This document shows, piece after piece, positions 23,701 through 36,600 of a DNA stretch of 64,000 nt; the stretch's first letter is position 1; each line of letters begins with the position of its first letter. This DNA comes from Macrostomum hystrix (Eukaryota; Platyhelminthes; Macrostomidae). The notes below the pieces were generated by a model. The model worked only from the letters and a program-made list of their open reading frames with translations, had not been told where the DNA came from and did no database searches. The position numbers were made by a program, and so were the translations under genes. The DNA lies in assembly GCA_950097015.1 (NCBI GenBank), contig CATNEN010000038.1, forward strand, positions 14,998,001 through 15,062,000. Reading direction: 5' to 3'.

Positions 23701-25738
23701 CAGTCTTTGGATAGAGAGACTTTCCAGTCCGACTGCGCGTGCCCTCGATAAAGAACTCAACCGGGTGAAGGCCGTCGCGCACGTGACTCTTCACGTATTC
23801 GACAAAGGTGAGCCAGTAGACTCTGTCCGTGGCGAAGCTGCGCCGGATAAAGAAGGCGCCGCAGTTGCGGAGCACACTGCCAACGAACTGCATGCCCATG
23901 AAGTCTGCGGAGTAATTGTTGGAAGGTTGGAATTGAGTGTGGGATTGAAGTCGAGATTGAGGGTGAGAATGAGGGTGGGAATGAGTGTGGGAATGAGTGT
24001 GGGATTGAGGGTGGGATTGTGGGTGGGATTGTGGGTGGGATTGTGGGTGGGATTGAGGGTGGGATTGAAGGAGGGATTGAGGGTGAGAATGAGGGTGGGA
24101 TTGGGGTGGGATTGTGGGTGGGATTGAGGGTGGGATTGAGGGTGGGATTGTGGGTGGGATTGTGGGTGGGATTGAGGGTGGGATTGTGGGTGGGATTGTG
24201 GGTGGGATTGTGGGTGGGATTGAGGGTGGGATTGAAGGAGGGATTGAGGGTGGGAATGAGGGTGGGAATTGAGTGTGGGATTGAAGTCGGGATTGAGGGT
24301 GGGATTGAAGGAGGGATTGAGTGTGGGATTGAGGTTGGAATTGAGTGTGGGATTGAAGGAGGGATTGAGGGTGGGAATGAGGGTGGGAATGAGTGTGGGA
24401 TTGTGGGTGGGATTGTGGGTGGGATTGTGGGTGGGATTGAGGGTGGGATTTAAGTTGGGATTTAGGTTGGGATTGAGGGTGGAATTGAGGATGGAATTGA
24501 GGGTGGGATTGAGGGTGAGTATGAGGGTGGATTGAGTGTGGGATTTAGGTCGGGATTTAGGTTGGGATTGAGGGTGGATGAGATTATATGAGAGATCGCT
24601 GAGAGGGAGAGCTTGAGATTTAGGATGATTGTTGCAGATGAAACTAGAGGTGAGATTAAGGGTGAGAGTAAGCGAAGAAAAGCGCAGGATTAAAAAGTCT
24701 GATTGCCAACCCATAGCGGAAGCGATGGCCGGCAGCGGCAGGTCGTAGTCGAAGCAGATTAGCGATAGAAGCAAGAAATCGGCGTAGCTGCGATGCATCG
24801 GCATGAGCACCACCGGGTACTCCGAGCAGGCCTTGCGCAGCTGATTGAGGGTGCGAAATCGGTTGTACTGTAACATGTACTAGCTTTGAATTTGAAATAC
24901 CCTAGTTTAGGAGCAGTAATAATTGAGGTGAAGAGGAACGCGAGGCTTAAAAATGGCCCGCGCGCACTATCATATATTTAGACTGTCAAAGACTGTCACG
25001 TCAACAGCCAACCCCCCACCCCGACCGGTTAGTCTGGGGCAGACAGTAAACCCACCCAGCCAATCACAATGCGCCACGTGCGCTTGCACTCTACGCGGCA
25101 TGCAAGCCGCATTACACAACAGTCCACACAACAAAAAAAATTTGGAAAATATTCCCGAAGATAATATTCCAAAAACTTTGAATCATTGAGTTACAAATCC
25201 TAAATTTCCAAATCCTAAAATTTCATACCCAAAATTTTTAATGAGTGTAAAGTATTTCGAATAAACAAACCTTCGATATTCCTTCAGTATTGACGAAGAC
25301 TCCGCTGTAGATTCTTTTCATCACTTTAGAGACAGCGTAGCCGAAGCTGCGAACTGCGAACATGTTCAAAGAGTGCGACATTTCGTCTAGGATAGCGCCA
25401 GCCTCTGTCAACAGTTCCTGCATCGGCCTGCCAGTTTCCAAGCAGATTTCCCGGAGTCCGTAAGCCAGTCGATCGCTAGATAGCACCTGGCGCTTGATGT
25501 CGGCAGCTGATTTCGAAGCCGGCGTTGATGGAACGGCTGCGATCGACTGAATTTCTGACTGACCACGCGGCAGGGAACAGAACATTGGATGGGGAACAAA
25601 TCGCCGGGTTCTCAGCACCCAGCCAAGTTCACCGCGCTGTCGACGCTCATCGACCAGATCTTCGAAGACGCCCTTGCGTGGTCGGCCAACCTTTTGGTTG
25701 GTTCGCCAGGCGTCTGAGAAACTGCCGGACAGGGCCAT
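23701..25738 (-). CDS. GNPAT: glyceronephosphate O-acyltransferase (DHAP acyltransferase), first three coding exons
   Basis: GNPAT is a peroxisomal enzyme that acylates dihydroxyacetone phosphate, the first step of ether-lipid (plasmalogen) synthesis. Exons: 25738-25271, 24867-24711 and 23904-23701. Joins are phase 0 then phase 1, with donors AAG|GTTTGT, TGG|GTTGGC and ACTG|GTGAGT and acceptors TTACAG and CCGCAG. About 277 residues are visible. Residues 1-156 resemble the GNPAT N-terminal region (ILDEMSH and SKVMKRIYS blocks). The acyltransferase signature HxxxxD is HRSYAD at residues 181-186; GAFFIRR (224-230) and FFIEGTRSR (259-267) are the next two PlsC-type motifs. The ATG sits in AACAATGG, a good start context. 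The remaining ~400 residues, including any C-terminal peroxisome signal, are not identified; they may lie to the left of 22.8 kb. Introns carry minisatellites. Confidence 0.85.
23930..24570. repeat. 12-bp minisatellite in GNPAT intron 2
   Basis: Unit GGATTGAGGGTG with GTGG, AAGG and AATG variants, filling most of the 806-bp intron between exons 2 and 3. A 12-bp unit keeps all frames open, which explains the long Asn-Pro-Thr-Leu-like frame on the minus strand. Confidence 0.95.
24990..25110. promoter_or_regulatory. GC-rich island with CCAAT and CACGTG inside GNPAT intron 1
   Basis: An unusually GC-rich patch for an intron here, containing CCAATCAC, the E-box CACGTG and GCGCGC at its left edge. 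It could be a regulatory element or alternative promoter; this is inference from composition and motifs alone. Confidence 0.25.
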
Positions 25739-26035
25739 TGTTGACAGAGGGCTCGACAGATTTGAAAAAGAGAAAACTAATTAAGTAGATTGGCAGATTC
25801 AGCTAGACTTGATTCAGTTAGTTGCAATTTACTAATTTCATTACTGGTTCGGCGGTTGCATTCATTAGAACTGCAAATTTTAATTAGATAGCGAATTACT
25901 ATTTGTTAGTTGGTTTGTTCAATATTGTAGAACTAAAGATTTTTAGTAGAAAACTACATATATTTTAGCTAACACAAACGCCAATGATACGATAATTTGC
26001 AACAATATACTAGCGATAAGACAGTTTAATAACAA

Positions 26036-28668
26036 ATATTATCCCTAGGACAGTCACTGACAAAATCTCATCCCTAGGATACTGTCACTGACAAAATCTC
26101 ATCCCTAGGACACTGTCACTGACAAAATCTCATCCCTAGGACACTGTCACTGACAAAATCTCATCCCTAGGACACTGTCACTGACAAAATCTCATCCCTA
26201 GGACACTGTCACTGACAAAATCTCATCCCTAGGACACTGTCACTGACAAAATCTCATCCCTAGGACACTGTCACTGACAAAATCTCATCCCAAGGACACT
26301 GTCACTGACAAAATCTCATCCCTAGGACACTGTCACTGACAAAATCTCATCCCTAGGACGCTGTCACAGACAAAATATCATCCCTAGGACACTGTCACTA
26401 ATGAAATCTCATCCCTAGGACACTGTCACTAATGAAATCTCATCCCTAGGACACTGTCACTAATGAAATCTCATCCCTAGGACACTGTCACTGACAAAAT
26501 CCCATCCCTAGGACACTGTCACTGACAAAATCTCATCCCTAGGACACTGTCACTGACAAAATCTCATCCCTAGGACAGTCACTGACAAAATCTCATCCCT
26601 AGGACACTGTCACTGACAAAATCCCATCCCTAGGACACTGTCACTGACAAAATCTCATCCCTAGGACACTGTCACTAATGAAATCTCATCCCTAGGACAC
26701 TGTCACTGACAAAATCCCATCCCTAGGACACTGTCACTGACAAAATCTCATCCATAGGACACTGTCACTAATGAAATCTCATCCCTAGGACACTGTCACT
26801 AATGAAATCTCATCCCTAGGACACTGTCACTGACGAAATCTCATCCCTAGGACACTGTCACTGACAAAATCTCATCCCTAGGACACTGTCACTGACAAAA
26901 TCTCATCCCTAGGACACTGTCACTGACAAAATCTCATCCCTAGGACACTGTCACTGACAAAATCTCATCCCTAGGACACTGTCACTGACAAAATCTCATC
27001 CCTAGGACACTGTCACTGACAAAATCTCATCCCTAGGACACTGTCACTGACAAAATCTCATCCCTAGGACACTGTCACTGACAAAATCTCATCCCTAGGA
27101 CACTGTCACTGACAAAATCTCATCCCTAGGACACTGTCCCTAATGAAATCTCATCCCTAGGACACTGTCACTAATGAAATCTCATCCCTAGGACACTGTC
27201 ACTAATGAAATCTCATCCCTAGGACACTGTCACTAATGAAATCTCATCCCTAGGACACTGTCACTAATGAAATCTCATCCCTAGGACACTGTCACTAATG
27301 AAATCTCATCCCTAGGACACTGTCACTAATGAAATCTTATCCCTAGGACACTGTCACTAATGAAATCTCATCCCTAGGACACTGTCACTGACAAAATCTC
27401 ATCCCTAGGACACTGTCACTGACAAAATCTCATCCCTAGGACACTGTCACTGACAAAATCTCATCCCTAGGACACTGTCACTGACAAAATCTCATCCCTA
27501 GGACACTGTCACTGACAAAATCTCATCCCTAGGACACTGTCACTAATGAAATCTCATCCCTAGGACACTGTCACTAATGAAATCTCATCCCTAGGACACT
27601 GTCACTGACGAAATCTCATCCCTAGGACACTGTCACTGACAAAATCTCATCCCTAGGACACTGTCACTGACAAAATCTCATCCCTAGGACACTGTCACTG
27701 ACAAAATCTCATCCCTAGGACACTGTCACTGACAAAATCTCATCCCTAGGACACTGTCACTGACAAAATCTCATCCCTAGGACACTGTCACTGACAAAAT
27801 CTCATCCCTAGGACACTGTCACTGACAAAATCTCATCCCTAGGACACTGTCACTGACAAAATCTCATCCCTAGGACACTGTCACTAATGAAATCTCATCC
27901 CTAGGACACTGTCACTAATGAAATCTCATCCCTAGGACACTGTCACTAATGAAATCTCATCCCTAGGACACTGTCACTAATGAAATCTCATCCCTAGGAC
28001 ACTGTCACTAATGAAATCTCATCCCTAGGACACTGTCACTAATGAAATCTCATCCCTAGGACACTGTCACTAATGAAATCTTATCCCTAGGACACTGTCA
28101 CTAATGAAATCTCATCCCTAGGACACTGTCACTGACAAAATCTCATCCCTAGGACACTGTCACTGACAAAATCTCATCCCTAGGACACTGTCACTGACAA
28201 AATCTCATCCCTAGGACACTGTCACTGACAAAATCTCATCCCTAGGACACTGTCACTGACAAAATCTCATCCCTAGGACACTGTCACTGACAAAATCTCA
28301 TCCCTAGGACACTGTCACTGACAAAATCTCATCCCTAGGACACTGTCACTGACAAAATCTCATCCCTAGGACACTGTCACTGACAAAATCTCATCCCTAG
28401 GACACTGTCACTAATGAAATCTCATCCCTAGGACACTGTCACTGACAAAATATCATCCCTAGGACACTGTCACTGACAAAATCTCATCCCTAAGACACTG
28501 TCACTGACAAAATCTCATCCCTAGGACACTGTCACTGACAAAATCTCATCCCTAGGACACTGTCACTGACAAAATCTCATCCCTAGGACACTGTCACTGA
28601 CAAAATCTCATCCTTAGGACACTGTCACAGACAAAATCTCATCCCTAGGACGCTGTCACAGCTAAATC
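26036..28668. repeat. 31-bp minisatellite, about 85 copies
   Basis: The unit contains ATCCCTAGGACACTGTCACT followed by GACAAAATCTC or, in a second subfamily, AATGAAATCTC. The two subfamilies occur in blocks. A rare TGACGAAATC variant at 26831 recurs at 27606 (25 units) and the rare AAATCTTAT variant at 27332 recurs at 28076 (24 units), so a roughly 0.75-kb block was duplicated in tandem. The array starts about 300 bp upstream of the GNPAT start codon. Confidence 0.98.
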
Positions 28669-29904
28669 TCAGCTAAAAAGACAGAAACATTATTTGAATC
28701 TGAAATAAACGTTCTCTAAATTAGGCGCAAAATGAAAATCAGTTAAAATATAAAATCCAAATAATGTGCTCGAATAGTCATGTAAGACCACATCTAACTC
28801 ATAATGGTATCATAAAGTCGCGAGACATGGGTTATAATATATATTTTACACAAACTGTAACCAACTGTAAATAAAGATGGAATGAACGAGTTACAACCCT
28901 ATATTTTTACTATTAGTAGTTAGTTAAGATTTTGACCTGACTGAAAAAAGTCATTATCAGTAAAACAATTAGCACTCTGAATACATTATTAACAGTAAAA
29001 AGAAATCGAATTTGAGAAAAATTGCAAATCAAAGCGGTTCACTACAAGCAAGAAAAAAACACAAGCATTACGGTTACATAGTTTGCAATATTTATCCATT
29101 ATAATAAAATGTTTATACTGAAATGCAACATTTGTTCAGCTGTTTTGAAATCTAAAAGACAAAGTTAATTATAAAACAAGTTGTTTGCATTCAAAATCCA
29201 ACGAAAAATGATAAAAAAGATCATAACAAACTTTTTGCTTTTTCGTTAAACTATACTACTTAGAGTAATTTCTTTAGATTTTATTGAAAAATATAGGTTC
29301 AAATCTAACACATTATTATTAAAATAAAAAAAATTGTAAGCCTACATTGCTTTTAAAATAAAATAAAAATGGCAAAAAACTTGTTGTTTAATTCGGATTG
29401 TCAGAAGGAATATTTAACAAAAAACAAGCAATCTAAAAAAGAGAAATATGCCAATATTTTGTAAACCTATTCTTAAAGATATATAAAACATCTCTATGAT
29501 AATATTGCATTTATTAATCAATGGCGCATTTGAGTGGCTGGTATGTTCAATGATGTATAGATTTGTGAATATACTTGCAGCATCAATAAATTATATCTGC
29601 GTGACCAGATGAATTCAAATTTTAAATAAGAATTCATATTTTATACGCGTACTATGAGTAGACACTGTAGCGAAATCTCGAAAATGAAGACAATCAGAGA
29701 AGAAAAATCAATCGAAAATGTGTTGCAATAAATGTTACATAAAAGAAAACAGTGCAGAAAAAAGTGATTAAAAAATTAAAAAACAGCCGAGAGTTTAAAT
29801 TGCGGAATGTGACAAAAAGCAGAATAACAAGCAATAAATAAGCAATTATACTTTACATTTCTATCACTTTATCAATTGAGGAGCGGTGAAATGATGGAAA
29901 GGGA
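28669..29904. other. unassigned AT-rich sequence
   Basis: Very AT-rich DNA between the 31-bp and 16-bp arrays; no gene, RNA or mobile element was recognised. Confidence 0.3.
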
Positions 29905-30466
29905 AGTGAAACTTCAGGGAAGTGAAACTTCAGGAAAATGAAACTTCAGGGAAGTGAATCTTTAGGGAAGTGAAACTTCAGGGAAGTGAATCTTTAGGGA
30001 AGTGAAACTTCAGGGAAGTGAATCTTTAGGGAAGTGAAACTTCAGGGAAGTGCAACTACAGGGAAGGTGAAACTTCAGGAAAATGAAACTAAAGGGAAGT
30101 GAATCTTTAGCTAAGTGAAACTTTAGGGAAGAGAAACTTCAGGGAAGTGAAACTTCAGGAAAATGAAACTAAAGGGGAGTGAATCTTTAGGGAAGTGAAA
30201 CTCCAGGAAGTGAAACTTCAGGAAAATAAACTACAGGGAAGTGAATCTTTAGGGAAGTGAAACTCCAGGAAGTGAAACTTCAGGAAAATAAACTACAGGG
30301 AAGTGAATCTTTAGGGAAGTGAAACTCCAGGAAGTGAAACTTCCGGAAAATAAACTACAGGGAAGTGAATCTTTAGGGAAGTGAAACTTCAGGGAAGTGA
30401 AACTACGGGGAAGTGAAACTTCAGGGAAGTGAAACTCCAGGAAGTGAAACTTCAGGGAAGTTTAAA
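29905..30466. repeat. 16-bp minisatellite downstream of the BICDR gene
   Basis: Imperfect tandem copies of GGGAAGTGAAACTTCA, with TCTTTA, CTACA and CTCCA variants and some 46-48 bp composite periods. The same unit fills intron 5 of the neighbouring gene (32362-33850). Confidence 0.95.
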
Positions 30467-30648
30467 TGTGTATGAAATGTCACATTTTCAAATGTGAAAA
30501 TTGCGTCAAGTGACAAGCTAAGAAATTAAAGACACGAAACTACAACAGTGTCATTAACAAACAGCGTAAAATCGTTAGATATCGCCCCAGACTCAACTAA
30601 CAAAATAAATAGAAAGATTTAGCCAAATCATCAGTCAGTTACTGAGGA

Positions 30649-33600
30649 TTAACAAGCGTCCTTAGTGCCGCCAATGTTTAGTTCGCTATTCAGACGCTCA
30701 ACTTCGGCTTTCATCTGCGACAGCTGACTTTCTAAGCAGATGCGCCTGCAGTTAGAAAATAAGTACAATTCGACAATAGCAACGATAATTTTTATGCTTG
30801 CAAATCCCAAAACTCCCAAAAAAATTTCTAATGAAAATTGAGAAAAAATAACCACATCAAAAAAATAAAAAAAAGTGAGAATTTAGGAAAAAATCCCAAT
30901 TCAAAGCTTACTTAACGAGAGTAGAATCTCTAAAAACAACAACTAGAGTTAAAAAAGGGAATCCCAACCAAGACCTAAAGTTCAATTTAGTCGAATGCCT
31001 AATAAAAGCACCAACAGACAAAAGGAGAGTCCGTTAAAAAACTGGGAATCCCAAATAGTTACGAAGTAATAACGGGTAGGTAAACCCCAAAAAACTGGGA
31101 AAACACCAGAAACAGGTAGGAAAGCCCAAATAACAAAATCCAAAATCGTGAATCCCGGTAACAAAGCAAAAGGTCAATAAAATCAAAGAAAAAATCCAAT
31201 AACAGGATTTTCAATCCCAAACATAGGCTTGAAAACCTCGATAACAGGATTGGAAATCCTAAAGACAGGATTGGAAATCCCAATAACAAAATAGGAAATA
31301 CGAATTACAGAATAAGAAATTCAAATGACATAATAAAAATTCCAAGAACATAAATTTAAAACGAAAAACCATAATTGTGAATCCCCATAAAATTATAAAA
31401 AATCCCGATAAAAGGATTGTAAATCCCAAAAACAAGATTGGGAATCCCAAAAACAGGATTGGAAATCCCAAAACTGGATTGAAAAAAGAAAAACAGGATT
31501 GGAAACAGGAATTACTGGATTGGAAATCTCAATAATAGAATTTTAAATCCCTATAGCATAGTTGAAAATCCTAATAACAGGATTGGAAATCCCAAAACGG
31601 AAATTGAAAGTCCCAATAATGAAATTGTAATTGTAAAATCCTGAAAACGGAATCGGATATTCCAGTAACAGAATTGGAAATCACAAAAACAGGATTGGAA
31701 ATCCCAAGAATGATATTGTAAAATCCAGAAAAATGGTTTGGAAATCCCAATATCAGGATTGAAAATCATTTTAAATAAAAAAGCGATAATCAAGCAGCTC
31801 ACTTCTCAACAGACTGTCGCTGATCTCGCTTCAAAGCACTTTCGCTAGCCAGCAAAGCCTCAGTTTGGCGTTGTTGAACGATCAACTAGAAATGTGAAGG
31901 ATTGCGTTTTTTATAAACGTTACTTTTAAGAGCATTTATTTGGAATATTAGAGAACTTCATGCGAAAAAACCACAGAACGACGACTAAAGCTAACAATGA
32001 TAACGACAAATAATATGAAAAATTTAGTGTACTAGACAGACAAAACTACAAAGACTTGAAAAGAAACACAAATATTAATACATATTTTATCTGCACATAA
32101 TTCTAAATCTCACAAACGATATACCTGAAGATTTCGCAACTGAAATATAATTGAAATAGTTCTCAAGATACCGCTATTTCAAGCTCATAATGCAAATATA
32201 AATTACGATTGAAAAATGTGAATAATATTTCACTCACTTCATTCTTCGTCTGCTGCAATTCTAAATTTTTCTCTTCCAATTGTGCACTCTTTAATTGCAA
32301 TTCACTTTGCAGACTTTGAACCAGATGAGCCTGAAGTAAAGTTAAAGAAGCAAAAGTTGAAGAAGTGCAACTCTAGGGAAATAAAACTTCAGGGAAGTGA
32401 AACTTCAGGGAAGTGAAACGTCAGGGAAGTGAAACTTCAGGTAAGTGAAACTTCAGGGAAGTGAAACTTCAGGGAAGTGAAACTTCAGGGAAGTGAAACT
32501 TCAGGGAAGTGAAACTTCAGGTAAGTGAAACTTCAGGGAAGTGAAACGTCAGGGAAGTGAAACTTCAGGTAAGTGAAACTTCAGGGAAGTGAAACTTCAG
32601 GGAAGTGAAACTTCAGGGAAGTGAAACTTTAGGGAAATAAAATTTCAGGTAAGTGAAACTTCAGGGAAGTGAAACTTCAGGGAAGTGAAACTCTAGGGAA
32701 ATAAAACTTCAGGTAAGTGAAACTTCAGGGAAGTGAAACGTCAGGGAAGTGAAACTTCAGGGAAGTGAAACTTTAGGGAAATAAAATTTCAGGTAAGTGA
32801 AACTTCAGGGAAGTGAAACTTCAGGGAAGTGAAACGTCAGGGAAGTGAAACTTCAGGGAAGTGAAACTTTAGGGAAGTGAAACTTCAGGGAAGTGAAACG
32901 TCAGGGAAGTGAAACTTCAGGGAAGTGAAACTTTAGGGAAATAAAACTTCAGGTAAGTGAAACTTCAGGGAAGTGAAACGTCAGGGAAGTGAAACTTCAG
33001 GGAAGTGAAACTTTAGGGAAGTGAAACTTCAGGGAAGTGAAACGTCAGGGAAGTGAAACTTCAGGGAAGTGAAACTTCGGGGAAGTGAAACTTCAGGGAA
33101 GTGAAACTTCAGGGAAGTGAAACTTCAGTGAAGTGAAACTTCAGGGAAGTGAAACTTTGGGGAAGTGAAACTTCAGGAAAATGAAACTTCAGGGAAGTGA
33201 AACGTCAGGGAAGTGAAACTTCAGGGAAGTGAAACTTCGAGGAAGTGAAACTTCAGGGAAGTGAAACTTCAGGGAAGTCAAACTTCAGGGAAGTCAAACT
33301 TCAGGGAAGTGAAACTTCAGGTAAGTGAAACTTCGGGGAAGTGAAACTTCAGGGAAGTGAAACTTCAGGGAAGTGAAACTTCAGGGACGTGAAACTTCGG
33401 GGAAGTGAAACTTCGGGGAAGTGAAACTTCGGGGAAGTGAAACTTCAGGGAAGTGAAACTTCAGGGAAGTGAAACTTCGGGGAAGTGAAACTTCGGGGAA
33501 GTGAAACTTCAGGGAAGTGAAACTTCAGGGAAGTGAAACTTCAGGGAAGTGAAACTTCAGGGACGTGAAACTTCGGGGAAGTGAAACTTCAGGGAAGTGA

Positions 33601-36600
33601 AACTTCAGGGAAGTGAAACTTCAGGGAAGTGAAACTTCAGGGAAGTGAAACTTCAGGGAAGTGAAACTTCAGGGAAGTGAAAATTCAGGGAAGTGAAACT
33701 TCAGGGAAGTGAAACTTCGGGGAAGTGAAAATTCAGGGAAGTGAAACTTCAGGGAAGTGAAACTTCAGGGAAGTGAAACGTCAGGGAAGTGAAACTTCAG
33801 GGAAGTGAAACTTCAGGGAAGTGAAACTTCAGGGAAGTGAAAATTCAGGGAGCTCACCATGGACTCAGCGCATGGTCCCTCCCACTGCCGCCTGGACAGC
33901 TGTTCGTCAGCGTCTTCGCTGTGCTCAAAAAACTGACTCGAAGCGGTGCACTGCACCAGCTGTGAACTGTCCGGCACCTGCTCGTCCTCCTCAATCTCCT
34001 CGTCGTCCTCTTCGAAATGGTTCGGATGTCGACCTCGGCCGTCCGTAGGCGAATCCAGCTGGCTCAGGCCCCCTAGCTCGCTGAAAAGCGACTCGCCAAG
34101 AAAATCGTCGACGAAGCCGCCGACTCCGGAATCTCCGGCGCATGTCTTCGCTGCAGCATTCGAGGAAGACATGAACATCACGTGACACGAAGTCGGAGTG
34201 TGACTATTCAAAGGAGACATTTGCATCTGCTGCTGCTGCTGCTGCTGATGCTGAAAAAGCTGCTCTTCGGCCTAACAGAGAAGATGCGGAGATGGAAAAT
34301 AACCATTCAGTTCCTCATGCAGCCAGCTAAGGCTAGTCAGTTCCAGTCATGCAGCCAGCTAAGTCTACCTAGTTCCAGTCATGCAGCCAGCTAAGTCTAC
34401 CTAGTTCCAGTCATGCAGCCAGCTAAGGCTAGTCAGTTCCAGTCATGCAGCCAGCTAAGTCTACCTAGTTCCAGTCATGCAGCCAGCTAAGTCTACCTAG
34501 TTCCAGTCATGCAGCCAGCTAAGGCTAGCCAGTTCCAGTCATGCAGCCAGCTAAGGCTAGTCAGTTCCAGTCATGCAGCCAGCTAAGGCTAGTCAGTTCC
34601 AGTCATGCAGCCAGCTAAGGCTAGTCAGTTCCAGTCATGCAGTCAGCTAAGGCCAGCCAGATCCAGTCATGCAGCCAGCTAAGTCTACCTAGTTCCAGTC
34701 ATGCAGCCAGCTAAGGCTAGTCAGTTGCAGTCATGCAGCCAGCTAAGGCTAGTCAGTTCCAGTCATGCAGCCAGCTAAGGCTAGTCAGTTCCAGTCATGC
34801 AGCCAGCTAAGGCTAGTCAGTTCCAGTCATGCAGCCAGCTAAGGCTAGTCAGTTCCAGTCATGCAGCCAGCTAAGGCTAGTCAGTTCCAGTCATGCAGCC
34901 AGCTAAGGCTAGTCAGTTGCAGTCATGCAGCCAGCTAAGGCTAGTCAGTTCCAGTCATGCAGCCAGCTAAGGCTAGTCAGTTGCAGTCATGCAGCCAGCT
35001 AAGGCTAGTCAGTTCCAGTCATGCAGCCAGCTAAGGCTAGCCAGTTCCAGTCATGCAGCCAGCTAAGGCTAGTCAGTTCCAGTCATGCAGCCAGCTAAGG
35101 CTAGCCAGTTCCAGTCATGCTACTTACCAGCTCCATCTGCTGCCTTCGCTGACTAGCTAGACTCGCGGCCAGCTGTTCGCGCAGATCGGCGACAGTGTCG
35201 GTCAGTTCAGCGAGTCGAGCCTCCAATTGGACTCTTTGATTTTCGGCGGCAGCAGCCAGGGCGTCCCGCTCAGCTCCGGCCCGACTGAGGCGACGCTCCA
35301 TGTCGGCGCGCTCAGCTCGCAGCTCGTTGATCTCGGCGCCGGCGCTGGCTAGCCGGTCTTGAGCTTCGGCGCGTCTGGCTCGCAGCTCAGACTGGTAAGG
35401 ATGATAATAATTAATCAATCAAAGATTGTAAAACAAGCTTCAGAATTGCGAGGAAAAGGTCTCAAATTGCTAACCTGCAGACTATCCGCTCTGGCAGAGC
35501 TAAGACGGCAGTCTTCAACGAGGCGTTCGTTGGCGGACATCAGCTCCGATCTAGCCAGTTGTTGTCGGCGAATCTCTTCGCGTAGGGCTCGAGTTTCGGC
35601 CTTGATTTTTTGAGGATTTTTTAGGATCAGACAGAGGTTAAATAAATGGATAAACATGTTTTCACAAGACAGATTAGACTGACAGACAAAAAGAAAACAC
35701 AAAAAACACAGACTAGTGTACAAGACAGATTTGAAGACTGATAAATAGAGGAGAAAGACAGAAAATGCGTGAATAACGAGACAGACAAAATAGACAAGAC
35801 AGACAAAATAGACAAGACAGACAAAACAGACAAGACAGACAAGACAGACAAGACAGGCAAGACAGACAAGACAGACAAGACAGACAAGACAGGCAAGACA
35901 GGCAAGACAGACAAGACAGACAAGACAGACAAGATAGACAGACAAGACAGACAAGACAGACAAGACAGATAAGACAGACAAGGCAGATGAGACAGACAAG
36001 ACGGAAAAACTGAAAACAAGACAGACAAGACAGACAAGACAGATGAGACAGATGAGACAGATGAGACAGACAAAACAGACAAGACAGACAAGACAGACAA
36101 GACAGACAAGACAGGCAAGACAGACAAGACAGACAAGACAGGTGAGACAGATGAGACAGATGAGACAGACAAAACAGACAAGACAGACAAGACAGACAAG
36201 ACAGACAAGACAGACAAGACAGGCAAGACAGACAAGACAGACAAGACAGACAAGACAGGCAAGACAGACAAGACAGACAAGACAGATGAGACAGACAAGA
36301 CAGATGAGACAGATGAGACAGATGAGACAGACAAGACAGATGAGACAGACAAGACAGGCAAGACAGACAAGACAGGCAAGACAGACAAGACAGACAAGAC
36401 AGGCAAGACAGACAAGACAGATGAGACAGACAAGACGGAAAAACTGAAAACAAGACAGACAAGACAGACAAGACAGATGAGACAGATGAGACAGGCAAGA
36501 CAGGCAAGACAGATGAGACAGACAAGACGGAAAAACTGAAAACAAGACAGACAAGACAGACAAGACAGATGAGACAGATGAGACAGATGAGACAGACAAA

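Noticed and set aside
26036-28668. Regular 31-bp repeats suggesting a CRISPR array
   Set aside because: Units are head-to-tail with no unique spacers, and the host is an animal genome without cas genes.
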